From contig CM042010.1 of the NCBI GenBank assembly GCA_023525715.1, positions 62,051,729-62,115,728 of the forward strand: a DNA stretch of 64,000 bases. Reading direction: 5' to 3'. This document shows, one piece after another, positions 21,990 through 32,479 of this stretch. The number at the start of each line of letters is the position of its first letter. Position 1 is the first letter of the stretch. The translations under genes and the position numbers were made by a program. The DNA comes from Cichorium intybus. Lineage: Eukaryota; Streptophyta; Magnoliopsida; Asterales; Asteraceae. The notes under the pieces are model-generated. The model was not told the DNA's origin and did not search any database. It saw only the letters and a program-made list of their open reading frames with translations.

Positions 21990-22172
21990 TTAACATGTGG
22001 TTTCTGAAATTCTTGCATGTAGATACTTAAGCTGATTATCGTAGATATCAACCTCTAACTGTGTTACAGGGAGATGGATATTACGTTCAATTCTATTTTT
22101 AAATCTTTGTTTATGAATCTTTAATGCAAAATAATATCGATTGTTTTGTATTTGTATTTTCGAATCGGTCAT
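21990..22172 (-). CDS. 60-aa leader ORF
   Basis: Intact copy in a form B unit, so the ORF belongs to both forms. Confidence 0.5.
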   Translation of the reverse strand: MTDSKIQIQNNRYYFALKIHKQRFKNRIERNIHLPVTQLEVDIYDNQLKYLHARISETTC

Positions 22173-22480
22173 GATGTATGAGGATGTGTAAGGGATGTAC
22201 CTGACTGATGCTTGGATTGATGCGTTGATTAACTGCTTCGTAGATGCTTCGATAGGCTCTGCTATTCAGAAGCGCGAGGCTTCAACAGAGAACTCTGCTA
22301 TTCAGAAGCATAAGGCTTCAACAGAGGAATTTTGAGAGCACTCAAAACTTCACACAAATAAGCTCTGCTTTATTACACTAGGCAAATGCCTTATTTATAG
22401 TACATGAGGGACTCTTCTAGAGTCTAATAGTATCCTACACTAATAATACACTAACTAGTGGTGTCTAGCACTACATTATT
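22173..22480 (-). promoter_or_regulatory. Minus-strand promoter (type II) up to a head-to-head junction
   Basis: TATA at 22392-22399. The upstream region stops at about 22480, where the sequence switches to an inverted copy of the same region. Confidence 0.7.
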
Positions 22481-22883
22481 TCTACCATTATGTAGACTTT
22501 TATATTTTGTCGTTTGTTTTCCATTATGTAAATTAGGTGCTAGTCACCATCATGTAGTTTGTCTTTATTGTTATGGTGCTAGACACAATAATGTAATGCT
22601 AGACACCAATAGTTAGTGTATTATTAGTGTAGGATACTATTAGACTCTAGAAGAGTCTCTCATGTACTATAAATAAGGCATTTGCCTAGTGTAATAAATC
22701 AGAGCTTATTTGTGTTAAGTTTTGAGTGCTCTCAAAATTCCTCTGTTGAAGCCTTATGCTTCTGAATTGCAGAGTTCTCTGTTGAAGCCTCGCGCTTCTG
22801 AATAGCAGAGCCTATCGAAGCAGTTAATCAACGCATCAATCCAAGCATCAGTCAGGTACATCCCTTACACATCTTCATACATC
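22481..22883 (+). promoter_or_regulatory. Plus-strand promoter (type II)
   Basis: Begins in a TAV 3' UTR. Palindrome AGACTCTAGAAGAGTCT at 22642-22658, TATA at 22668-22675. The leader stem-loops follow. No gene. Confidence 0.7.
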
Positions 22884-23066
22884 ATGACCGATTCGAAAAT
22901 ACAAATACAAAACAATCGATATTATTTTGCATTAAAGATTCATAAACAAAGATTTAAAAATAGAATTGAACTTAATATCCATCTCCCTGTAACACAGTTA
23001 GAGGTTGATATCTACGATAATCAGCTTAAGTATCTACATGCAAGAATTTCAGAAACCACATGTTAA
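22884..23066 (+). CDS. 60-aa leader ORF
   Basis: Intact; one Arg is Leu (RIELNIH). Confidence 0.5.
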   Translation: MTDSKIQIQNNRYYFALKIHKQRFKNRIELNIHLPVTQLEVDIYDNQLKYLHARISETTC

Positions 23067-23507
23067 ACCATTCCGCATTTATTTTGCTATATTTATGTTA
23101 TTATCCATATGTCCATTTATGTTTCCCCATTTGGTATCAGAGCTAAGTAACGATTTAATGATAAGTAACGATTTTACTATATCAGAGCTAAGTAACGATT
23201 TAAGCAACAATTAACAACAATTTAATTAAGATCAGAGCTACACAACAATTCTAGTAGATTAGAAATAAAAAAATGATTAACAACGATTTAATTAATAATC
23301 TAAGTAAATAAGCTAAGTAACGATTTTACTATATCAGAGCTAAGTAACAATTTAATTCATGATAAGTAACGAGCTAAACTACAATCTAATATGACAAATA
23401 ACAATATTTAATTAGAAAGATAAGTCAAGATTGAAAGCTAAGTTATGATTTTAATAAATACTATAATTAGTAAATATAAGCAACGATTTAATTAAAAAAC
23501 AACTCTT
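23067..23507 (+). promoter_or_regulatory. PBS and leader
   Basis: Perfect PBS TGGTATCAGAGC at 23132-23143, then several imperfect GAGCTAAGTAACGATTT repeats and AT-rich leader to MP. No gene. Confidence 0.8.
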
Positions 23508-24458
23508 ATGATGTCTACATCTAACGAGAATAATGAATCAATAATTATTAATAACGAAGAAAATGAATCAGGATATATATTTGATGCTCTAGTTAATAAA
23601 AATAATATAAATAAAGATGCTATTAGAAAATCAAATTTTACATTATCAGAAAAACATAATTTTAAGTATGATACACTTAAAAATCTATTTTCAAGAAAAA
23701 ATATTATTTATTATGGTAAAATAGTAGGTGAAGAACCGATACCTATAGAATCAACTCAAGGAAATATAATTATACCTATTATTAATAAACAACAAATCAA
23801 AAATAAAATAAAACATATCAAAGAAATAGATCGATCAAAGATAGCATATATTCATATATCTACAATTCAAGTAATTTTGAAAAGTACTGTTAGTGATTTA
23901 GATACACCAATAGAATTAGAAATTAGAGATGATCGTATAATTAATAGTCAAGAAAGTATTATTGCAAAAGGAAAAGGAAATTTAATTGAAGGAAAAATAA
24001 AATTTAATATAAATATACAATAAGGACTTAGTTTAAAAGATAGAAATCTAAGTAATAGTATTACAGTAAGATATAAATTATTAAGAAAAAATTTTATGTT
24101 AAAAGGAAATCATCCTTTTACTTTAACATATCAAATAAACTATGCATTAACAAATTCTCATCATAGTATTACATTTAAAACAGAAGATAGAATTCATATT
24201 GATAAACTATTTGAACCTTTATTATCTCTTGAATCACCAAAAAGAATAGATAATAAACCAGTTTATGAAACAGATTTTCGACAACAAATAATTACACCTT
24301 TAGTTAAAAGAGACCCAATAATAGAGCCTCCAATTTCAACAATTATAGGAAGATCCTCTATTTCAGAAATACAACCTTCAACATCTACGGAAAATAGAAA
24401 AGATGAAAACATTGAAGAAATAAAAGAAATGATTAGATCATTAAGTTTAAGAATATGA
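23508..24458 (+). pseudogene. MP: MP, full length with one stop
   Basis: 951 nt. Leu TTA to TAA at 24021-24023 splits it into a 171-codon and a C-terminal part; there are no frameshifts. The Ser/Thr-rich C-terminal region (ISEIQPSTSTENRK) precedes a helical end (IEEIKEMIRSL). Confidence 0.75.
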
Positions 24459-24695
24459 CAGAATCATCTAGTAGTAAAATAAATGATATAGAATTACAAA
24501 TGAAAGATGAAATGACAGTAAATGAAAAAAATGCATATAATAAATAAAAAACTAAACAATCTCATAGAAATAAAACAACAATTATTGGTAAAACAAATAC
24601 CAGAGATATTACAAAAAATTGAACAAATTTATAAATTATTAGAAGTTAAAAATAATAAACAACCACTTTCTATCAAACCACCTATAACATGGTAA
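24455..24695 (+). pseudogene. ORF II, frameshifted
   Basis: Extra A in a run near 24530 shifts the frame. A short internal deletion removes part of the coiled coil. Confidence 0.6.
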
Positions 24696-24844
24696 TCAAA
24701 AATATGTTACAAAAATTCAAAACATGGTTTAAAAAGTATAAAAGAAATAAAGAAAATAGTTATAAAAATATCATACTAACAAAAGAAGATTATATAAATG
24801 ATGATATATTAGATCAATTATTTGAAAGCAATTGTTATGACTAA
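24689..24844 (+). CDS. ORF III, 51 aa
   Basis: Form A version, ending ESNCYD, 6 nt before the 104-aa ORF. Confidence 0.5.
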   Translation: MVIKNMLQKFKTWFKKYKRNKENSYKNIILTKEDYINDDILDQLFESNCYD

Positions 24845-24850
24845 AAAATA

Positions 24851-25165
24851 ATGAACAACAACTTCTGGCTTGTTTATGAAAATGGACAACCAAGACAATT
24901 TAATAATTTAGATTATCTTAATTATCTCTTAAATAAAAGCCACCAGGCCATAACAAATTTAGATCATCGTAGTATAGTATTTACTATGTATGATTTGATA
25001 GAAATAAAAGAAGAAAACGAAAAGTTTTATTCTCTCTATAAACTACAAATTGATTCTGAAATTAATTGTTTAAAAAGACTTAGTCATATGAACGATTTTA
25101 TATCATACAAAGATTATACAGATCAAATTAAAGTTAAAAAACATATAAGAGAAAGAAAGATATAG
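24851..25165 (+). CDS. 104-aa ORF
   Basis: Intact, 37 nt before CP. Confidence 0.55.
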   Translation: MNNNFWLVYENGQPRQFNNLDYLNYLLNKSHQAITNLDHRSIVFTMYDLIEIKEENEKFYSLYKLQIDSEINCLKRLSHMNDFISYKDYTDQIKVKKHIRERKI

Positions 25166-25202
25166 CTAAATACTTATATCTACAAAATAAATTATATAAT
25201 AA

Positions 25203-26585
25203 ATGGAAACACTCCAAGAACAAGTAGAAACGTTAACTAAATTAATGGCAGCATTAGAAATACCTGAAGAAGTAAAAGATGAAAATATAGAAAATGATGT
25301 CGAAGTAGTATACGATTTTACATCCGACGAAGAAAATCCATATAATAATCCTTATACTAATTTTGGAATAAAACGAAACAAATCATATGTAGAAGATGAT
25401 TATCAAAATCAATACATATATGGACCACCATCTTTAGAAGAAAACTATTTGTATAGACAAGGTATGATTAAAAATAAACAAAATAAATGGGAAAAAGTAC
25501 CGCCACAATATGTACCAAAATTATTTACCACTCCAAAACCCATAGATATTCTTTTTATAGACTGTGATTTAGATCCAGAAACAAAAATACAAGATTGGAG
25601 TAATCAAATAGGTATACAAATTCAATTAACCGACGAACTTAGAAATTTACATCCAAGAAATTTCTTAAGTTACATTATGCATAAAACACAAGGAAATGTT
25701 TATCGTTTTCTATCATCATTAGAAGAAGATGAACTATCTAGAATAGCAACTACCGACGCAATGGAAACATTTAGAAAAGTTTTAGATAAAATTCTCCAAG
25801 AGTTTTTAGGAAAAAAGATAGAAGATAATGAATCAAAAGAAGCCTTTAGAAATAAAGCATTATGGCACTTAATAAATTTAAGAATATGTAATATGTGTTA
25901 TCTAGATGCATTTATATGTGAATTTGCTGAACAATATTATTATTTAGATCCACCAAAACAAAAATTAGCCTTAGACATGTTTTATCAAAAATTACCATCT
26001 ACTGTTTCTCAAAGTGTATTAAAATATTTTAACAAGCTTTCACAAGAAGGTAAAATAGCAGAATCATTAGGTGCTCGAATAAACGTCTTAAAAGAATGGA
26101 TGAAAGATACATGTCTAAAACAAAAAACTAAAATTGACGCACAAATTAATTTATGTTGTGAGAAACAATTTAATCAAATTGGTCAATACGGTTGTAAAAA
26201 GAACAAGCGTAAAAGAAAAAAGAAGGTTTGGAAAAAACAAACATATAAACCAAAGTATAAACAATACTATAAAAACGGAGAAAGAAAATATTTTAGAAAT
26301 CGAAAACAATATAAGCAAAAATATAAATCAAATTCAAACTATTGTCCGTCTAAGAAAAAAGATTGCAGATGCTGGCTATGCCAAGAACAAGGACATAAAG
26401 CCTATGAATGTCCAATAAAAAATAAGAAAGCAAACGAAACAAATATATTAAAAATTGCTTATGATATAGGATATGAACCAATTGAAGATTCAGATGTAGA
26501 TTCAGATATTGATATCTACGCATACACTACTGATTCAAATACCGAATCCGATATTGATAACGAATTAGTAAAATATGTCTTTTGA
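25203..26585 (+). CDS. CP: EPRV coat protein, intact
   Basis: The only uninterrupted full-length CP here, 460 codons. The N-terminal 60 residues are acidic (EEVKDENIENDVEVVYDFTS). A capsid core follows at roughly residues 90-310. The basic region at 325-385 (KKNKRKRKKKVWKKQ) precedes the CCHC knuckle at about 394-407 and an acidic Asp/Ser tail. An inserted T replaces the usual stop after DNE, adding LVKYVF and running into the next small ORF. The ATG follows AT-rich spacer with no nearer start. Caulimovirid CPs form the icosahedral shell and bind viral RNA through the knuckle. Confidence 0.9.
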   Translation: METLQEQVETLTKLMAALEIPEEVKDENIENDVEVVYDFTSDEENPYNNPYTNFGIKRNKSYVEDDYQNQYIYGPPSLEENYLYRQGMIKNKQNKWEKVPPQYVPKLFTTPKPIDILFIDCDLDPETKIQDWSNQIGIQIQLTDELRNLHPRNFLSYIMHKTQGNVYRFLSSLEEDELSRIATTDAMETFRKVLDKILQEFLGKKIEDNESKEAFRNKALWHLINLRICNMCYLDAFICEFAEQYYYLDPPKQKLALDMFYQKLPSTVSQSVLKYFNKLSQEGKIAESLGARINVLKEWMKDTCLKQKTKIDAQINLCCEKQFNQIGQYGCKKNKRKRKKKVWKKQTYKPKYKQYYKNGERKYFRNRKQYKQKYKSNSNYCPSKKKDCRCWLCQEQGHKAYECPIKNKKANETNILKIAYDIGYEPIEDSDVDSDIDIYAYTTDSNTESDIDNELVKYVF

Positions 26586-26691
26586 ATATATTAACAATAT
26601 TATGATTTTGCAGTTTCACGATAGAGAAAACAATGAAGAAAAATGCTTGTATTACCAATTTTATACAATTTGCAACCAGAAGACTTATTAA
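26575..26691 (+). CDS. 38-aa ORF after CP
   Basis: Counterpart of 426-542; here it overlaps the extended CP end. Confidence 0.3.
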   Translation: MSFEYINNIMILQFHDRENNEEKCLYYQFYTICNQKTY

Positions 26692-27032
26692 TAGTCAAAA
26701 CAGAAGCATCAAAATTATACAGTAATACGAAAGTATTACCAAAAGCATACAGTGATACGAAAGTATCATCAAAAGTATACAGTAATACGAAAGTATTACC
26801 AGAAGCATACAGTGATACGAAAGTATCATCAAAAGTATACAGTAATACGAAAGTATTACTAGAAGCATACATTGATACGAAAGTATCATCAAAAGCATAC
26901 ATTGATACGAAAGTATCATCAAAAGTATACATTGATACAAAAGTATCATCAAATTATACACATTACAGGTACATAAAGACTGAGCACAACCACATAGCAG
27001 ATACATTGACGAGAGAATGGAAGCCATTATGA
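26643..27032 (+). pseudogene. RNase H remnant with repeat array, 129 aa
   Basis: Open copy; TDASK is TEASK here, so even the first catalytic Asp is lost. Confidence 0.7.
26720..26959 (+). repeat. 30-nt hairpin array, 8 units
   Basis: Eight in-register units; one AAAA loop variant in the last unit. Confidence 0.95.
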
Positions 27033-28405
27033 AGCAAATCCAGCACCAGCTAAAACAGAAGCAGGAACAAAAAGTAGCCATGATGAAGCAACTAGAAACA
27101 ATCAAGAAGGAAGAAGAATAGCTCCAACAAACACTGCAGATATTGTCAACACAGTTCACTCCGGTCAAAGAAGACGCAGAAAAGTCAACAGGCAGTTCAA
27201 CCATTCCACCTACACCAACAATCCAGCAAATTTCATCAGACATTTTCGATAAACAACAGGAGAAGCCATCATCATCCACATGTAACACTCAAGAAATATT
27301 CAAAACTCATCAACAATCAACTGATGTAGAAACGAAGAAATGGTACGTTATTTTTAACGGACCACACAAAGGAATCTATAACGATTGGGGAATTGCAAAT
27401 TCTCATATCGTTGGAAAGAACGTTACACACAAAAGTTACAAAACAAAAGCTGAAACAGAAACAGCATTCAGAGAAGCATACAAAACGGTTACAACTGAAA
27501 CCATTGAAAAATCATCAAAGACAACCATCCTTGGAATCCTTCCAAAAACAGAACCACAACCAAAGTCTTTAAACCAGTTAAACGCAGCCAAAGCAGCCAA
27601 AGCAGCCCTACAAGCTATACCATTTACAAAAGAAAAAGAATTAATGAAAAAACCAACCACAGAAAAATTCGCAAAATTATGGGACAGCCTAGTCTCATAC
27701 ACAGAGGTCCATTCACTAATGGGCTTTTACCCAGTCATAAGAAAGCCAGGCCCAAAAGCAATCTTCTTAGCCAACCTTACCGATCCAATGACTCTTTGGG
27801 AATATTTCACCCATGGAATCATCGATACAATCTACCTAAATGGAAACAACCTACAGTGCATAAGTGAATTTCCAACTAATTTTCAATCAGTCATCCGCCA
27901 TTACAAAAAACGTTTTGCCAAGGAACGTGATTTATTCATTAAATTATATTCCAGCTATCCATTTTTTGACGAAGACTCACAGCTACTAATTCCAAGCATT
28001 ACATTTGCATACATGGGAATCAGTAAGGGAACTAAGCCAACTAAAGACGAACTTCCACATGAAACACCAACAGAAGATCATCTAATTTTTTCATTAGCAG
28101 GAGTTTATTTAGCCTCTTCAAGAATAGGCAACGGAAAAGAACAAAAATCACAAGTCAGGATAAACTATTGCAGTAAAACATTTCTGTTATATACAACAAA
28201 TGACACAGAAATATCAACTGAAGGAATGCAAGCCGTAGAACGATTCGGAGAACCATTTGAAACATTCTCGCATCATCTTGGCGTTCTACCTGCAGAAATT
28301 AAAAAACAATTATGCAAACATATTATGCATTTTCCGCGTCACCAATGCAATTATTGTCAAGAAAACAAGGACGAGACACCATTCATGGAGATAATGGAAG
28401 AATAG
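27017..28405 (+). pseudogene. TAV: TAV, one early stop
   Basis: 1389 nt with CAG to TAG at 27119-27121 (codon 35). The rest, including the viroplasmin domain and the C-terminal CNYCQENK segment, is open. Confidence 0.85.
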
Positions 28406-28946
28406 TACACAACAGTATACCGCACTCAACAAAAGCAATCAACGACGCTTAATTCACGGTGGTGAGGATTTGGATTTATTCACAAAGAATATTTGTGAAC
28501 CCCACCCTCATCATATCTACCATTATGTAGACTTTTATATTTTGTCGTTTGTTTTCCATTATGTAAATTAGGTGCTAGTCACCATCATGTAGTTTGTCTT
28601 TATTGTTAAGGTGCTAGACACAATAATGTAGTGCTAGACACCACTAGTTAGTGTATTATTAGTGTAGGATACTATTAGACTCTAGAAGAGTCCCTCTGTA
28701 CTATAAATAAGGCATTTGCCTAGTGTAATAAATCAGAGCTTATTTGTGTTAAGTTTTGAGTGCTCTCAAAATTCCTCTGTTGAAGCCTTATGCTTCTGAA
28801 TAGCAGAGTTCTCTGTTGAAGCCTTGCGCTTCTGAATAGCAGAGCCTATCGAAGTATCCACGAAGCAGTTAATCAACGCATCGTCCAGACATCATGACAT
28901 CGTCCAGACATCAGTCAGGTACATCCCTTACACATCTTCATACATC
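28406..28946 (+). promoter_or_regulatory. 3' UTR and promoter (type II)
   Basis: TATA at 28702-28709 and the type II palindrome upstream. The leader stem-loops are followed by a short duplicated CATCGTCCAGACATCA segment near 28880-28915. No gene. Confidence 0.7.
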
Positions 28947-29129
28947 ATGACCGGTTCGAAAATAGAAATACAAAACAATCGATATTATTTTGCATTAAAG
29001 ATTCATAAACAAAGATTTAAAAATAGAATTGAACGTAATATCCATCTCCCTGTAACACAGTTAGAGGTTGATATCTACGATAATCAGCTTAAGTATCTAC
29101 ATGCAAGAATTTCAGAAACCACATGTTAA
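28947..29129 (+). CDS. 60-aa leader ORF
   Basis: Intact; two substitutions near the N-terminus (MTGSKIEIQ). Confidence 0.5.
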   Translation: MTGSKIEIQNNRYYFALKIHKQRFKNRIERNIHLPVTQLEVDIYDNQLKYLHARISETTC

Positions 29130-29272
29130 ACCATTCCGCATTTATTTTGCTATATTTATGTTATTATCCATATGTCCATTTATGTTTCCCCATTTGTGGG
29201 GAAACATAAATGGACATATGGATAATAACAGAAATATAGCAAAATAAATGCGGAATGGTTTAACATGTGGTC
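29118..29272. repeat. Foldback inverted repeat, about 76-bp arms
   Basis: Leader sequence meets its own reverse complement around TTTG at 29193-29196. The arms are nearly perfect (one short mismatch). The PBS that should follow the left arm is missing. Confidence 0.9.
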
Positions 29273-29798
29273 ATGATGTATGAAGATGTGTAAGGGATGT
29301 ACCTGACTGATGCTTGGATTGATGCGTTGATTAACTGCTTCGTAGATGCCTCGATAGGCTCTGCTATTCAGAAGTGCGAGGCTTCAACAGAGAACTCTGC
29401 TATTCAGAAGCATAAGGCTTCAACAGAGGAATTTTGAGAGCACTCAAAACTTAACACAAATAAGCTCTGATTTATTACACTAGGCAAATGCCTTATTTAT
29501 AGTATATGAGGGACTCTTCTAGAGTCTAATAGTATCCTACACTAATAATACACTAACTAGTGGTGTCTAGCACTACATTATTGTGTCTAGCACCATAACA
29601 ATAAAGACAAACTACATGATGGTGACTAGCACCTAATTTACATAATGGAAAACAAACGACAAAATATAAAAGTCTACATAATGGTAGATATGATGAGGGT
29701 GGGGTTCACAAATATTCTTTGTGAATAAATCCAAATCCTCACCACCGTGAATTAAGCGTCGTTGATTGCTTTTGTTGAGTGCGGTATACTGTTGTGTA
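29273..29798 (-). promoter_or_regulatory. Minus-strand promoter and 3' UTR (type II), leader ORF deleted
   Basis: TATA at 29494-29501. The 60-aa ORF is deleted except for its two ends. Confidence 0.7.
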
Positions 29799-30434
29799 CT
29801 ATTCTTCCATTATCTCCATGAATGGTGTCTCGTCCTTGTTTTCTTGACAATAATTGCATTGGTGACGTGGAAAATGCATAATATTCTTGCATAATTGTTT
29901 TTTAATTTCTGCAGGTAGAATGGCAAGATGATGCGAGAATGTTTCAAATGGTTCTTCAAATCGTTCTACGGCTTGCATTCCTTCAGTTGATATTTCTGTG
30001 TCATTTGTTGTATATAACAGAAATGTTTTACTGCAATAGTTTATCCTGACTTGTGATTTTTGATCTTTTCCGTTGCCTATTCTTGAAGAGGCTAAATAAA
30101 CTCCTGCTAATGAAAAAATTAGATGATCTTGTGTTGGTGTTTCATGTGGAAGTTCGTCTTTAGTTGGCTTAGTTCCATTACTGATTCCCATGTATGCAAA
30201 TGTAATGCTTGGAATTAGTAGCTGTGAGTCTTCATCAAAAATGGATAGCTGGAATATAATTTAATGAATAAATCACGTTCCTTGGCAAAACGTGTTTTGT
30301 AATGGCGGATGACTGATTGAAAATTAGTTGGAAATTCACTAATGCACTGTAGGTTGTTTCCATTTAGGTAGATTGTATCGATGAATCCATGGGTGAAATA
30401 TTCCCAAAGAATCATTGGATCGGTAAGGTTGGCT
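29799..30434 (-). pseudogene. TAV: TAV C-terminal fragment
   Basis: C-terminal half of TAV with a 1-nt deletion near 30237. It is cut at about 30434 by an inversion junction to the 104-aa ORF. Confidence 0.8.
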
Positions 30435-30542
30435 AAAATTAATTGTTTAAAAAGACTTAGTCATATGAACGATTTTATATCATACAAAGATTATACAGAT
30501 CAAATTAAAGTTAAAAAACTTATAAGAGAAAGAAAGATATAG
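30435..30542 (+). pseudogene. 104-aa ORF, 3' fragment
   Basis: Last third of the 104-aa ORF, in normal spacing to the following CP. Confidence 0.7.
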
Positions 30543-30579
30543 CTAAATACTTATATCTACAAAATAAATTATATAATAA

Positions 30580-31944
30580 ATGGAAACACTCCAAGAACAA
30601 GTAGAAACGTTAACTAAATTAATGGCAGCATTAGAAATACCTGAAGAAGTAAAAGATGAAAATATAGAAAATGACGTCGAAGTAGTATACGATTTTACAT
30701 CCGACGAAGAAAATCCATATAGTAATCCTTATACTAATTTTGGAATAAAACGAAATAAATCATATGTAGAAGATGATTATCAAAATCAATACATATATGG
30801 ACCACCATCTTTAGAAGAAAAGTATTTGTATAGACAATGTATGATTAAAAATAAACAAAATAAATGGGAAAAAGTACCGCCACAATATGTACCAAATTTA
30901 TTTACCACTCCAAAACCCATAGATATTCTTTTTATAGACTGTGATTTAGATCCAGAAACAAAAATACAAGATTGGAGTAATCAAATGGGTATACAAATTC
31001 AATTAACCGACGAACTTAGAAATTTACATCCAAGAAATTTCTTAAGTTACATTATGCATAAAACACAAGGAAATGTTTATCGTTTTCTATCATCATTAGA
31101 AGAAGATGAACTATCTAGAATAGCAACTACCGACGCAATGGAAACATTTAGAAAAGTTTTAGATAAAATTCTCCAAGAGTTTGTAGGAAAAAAGATAGAA
31201 GATAATGAATCAAAAGAAGCCTTTAGAAATAAAGCATTATGGCACTTAACAAATTTAAAAATATGTAATATGTGTTATCTAGATGCATTTATATGTGAAT
31301 TTGCTGAACAATATTATTATTTAGATCCACCAAGACAAAAATTAGCCTTAGACATGTTTTATCAAAAATTACCATCTACTGTTTGTCAAAGTGTATTAAA
31401 ATATTTTAACAAGCTTTCACAAGAAGGTAAAATAGCATAATCATTAGGTGCTCGAATAAACGTCTTAAAAGAATGGATGAAAGATAAATGTCTAAAACAA
31501 AAAACTAAAATTGACGCACAAATTAATTTATGTTGTGAGAAACAATTTAATCAAATTGGTCAATACGGTTGTAAAAAGAACAAGCGTAAAAGAAAAAAGA
31601 AGGTTTGGAAAAAACAAACATATAAACCAAAGTATAAACAATACTATAAAAACGGAGAAAGAAAATATTTTAGAAATCGAAAACAATATAAGCAAAAATA
31701 TAAATCAAATTCAAACTATTGTCCGTCTAAGAAAAAAGATTGCAGATGCTGGCTATGCCAAGAACAAGGACATAAAGCATATGAATGTCCAATAAAAAAT
31801 AAGAAAGCAAACGAAACAAATATATTAAAAATTGCTTATGATATAGGATATGAACCAATTGAAGATTCAGATGTAGATTCAGATATTGATATCTACACAT
31901 ACACTACTGATTCAAATTCCGAATCCGATATTGATAACGAATGA
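30580..31944 (+). pseudogene. CP: CP, one stop
   Basis: 1365 nt with GAA to TAA at 31438-31440. The rest is open through the knuckle and acidic tail to the normal TGA. Confidence 0.85.
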
Positions 31945-32155
31945 ATAAAATATGTCTTTTGAATATATTAACAATATTATGATTTTGCAGTTTCACGATA
32001 GAGAAAACAATGAAGAAAAATGCTTGTATTACCAATTTTATACCGATACCTATAGAATCAACTCAAGGAAATATAATTATACCTATTATTAATAAACAAC
32101 AAATCAAAAACAAAATACAACATATCAAAGAAATAGATCGATCAAAGATAGCATA
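31945..32155 (+). pseudogene. Post-CP ORF fragment joined to an MP fragment
   Basis: 31952-32042 is the 38-aa ORF region, cut at the start of the RNase H remnant. 32043-32155 is an internal MP piece in the same orientation. At 32155 the sequence inverts into leader. Confidence 0.75.
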
Positions 32156-32288
32156 ATCGTTTCTTACCATAAAATCGTTACTTAGCTTTGATATAGTAAA
32201 ATCGTTACTTAGATCTGATACCAAATGGGGAAACATAAATGGACATATGGATAATAACAGAAATATAGCAAAATAAATGCGGAATGGT
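32156..32288 (-). promoter_or_regulatory. Leader with mutated PBS, minus strand
   Basis: PBS at 32212-32223 has one substitution (AGATC for AGCTC on the plus strand). Short leader only. Confidence 0.65.
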
Positions 32289-32479
32289 TTAACATGTGGT
32301 TTCTGAAATTCTTGCATGTAGATACTTAAGCTGATTATCGTAGATATCAACCTCTAACTGTGTTATAGTGTTACAGGGAGATGGATATTACGTTCAATTC
32401 TATTTTTATATCTTTGTTTATGAATCTTTAATGCAAAATAATATCGATTGTTTTGTATTTGTATTTTCGAATCGGTCAT
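32289..32479 (-). pseudogene. Leader ORF with 8-nt insertion
   Basis: The insertion repeats GTGTTA and shifts the frame. Confidence 0.65.

Larger units (their letters stand above)
16711..22391 (-). mobile_element. EPRV form B unit (5.68 kb), first copy
   Basis: Minus-strand order: leader ORF, leader, MP, ORF II, ORF III, Pol, TAV. The 104-aa ORF and CP are absent; the Pol start overlaps the ORF III stop. It is head-to-tail with two form A units. Its RNase H is collapsed exactly as in form A. Confidence 0.85.
22668..28701 (+). mobile_element. EPRV form A unit, full (6.03 kb)
   Basis: Best-preserved form A unit. The MP region is full length and CP intact. ORF II is frameshifted; MP and TAV each have one stop. 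Its length matches the copia-split unit once the copia and TSD are removed (6025 nt), so about 6.03 kb is the standard form A size. Confidence 0.85.

Noticed and set aside
26134..26418. 94-aa ORF inside CP (starts MTHKLIYVV), also at 9, 7831, 31511, 34980
   Set aside because: It lies wholly in the Lys/Asn-rich part of CP in another frame, and its conservation follows that of CP.
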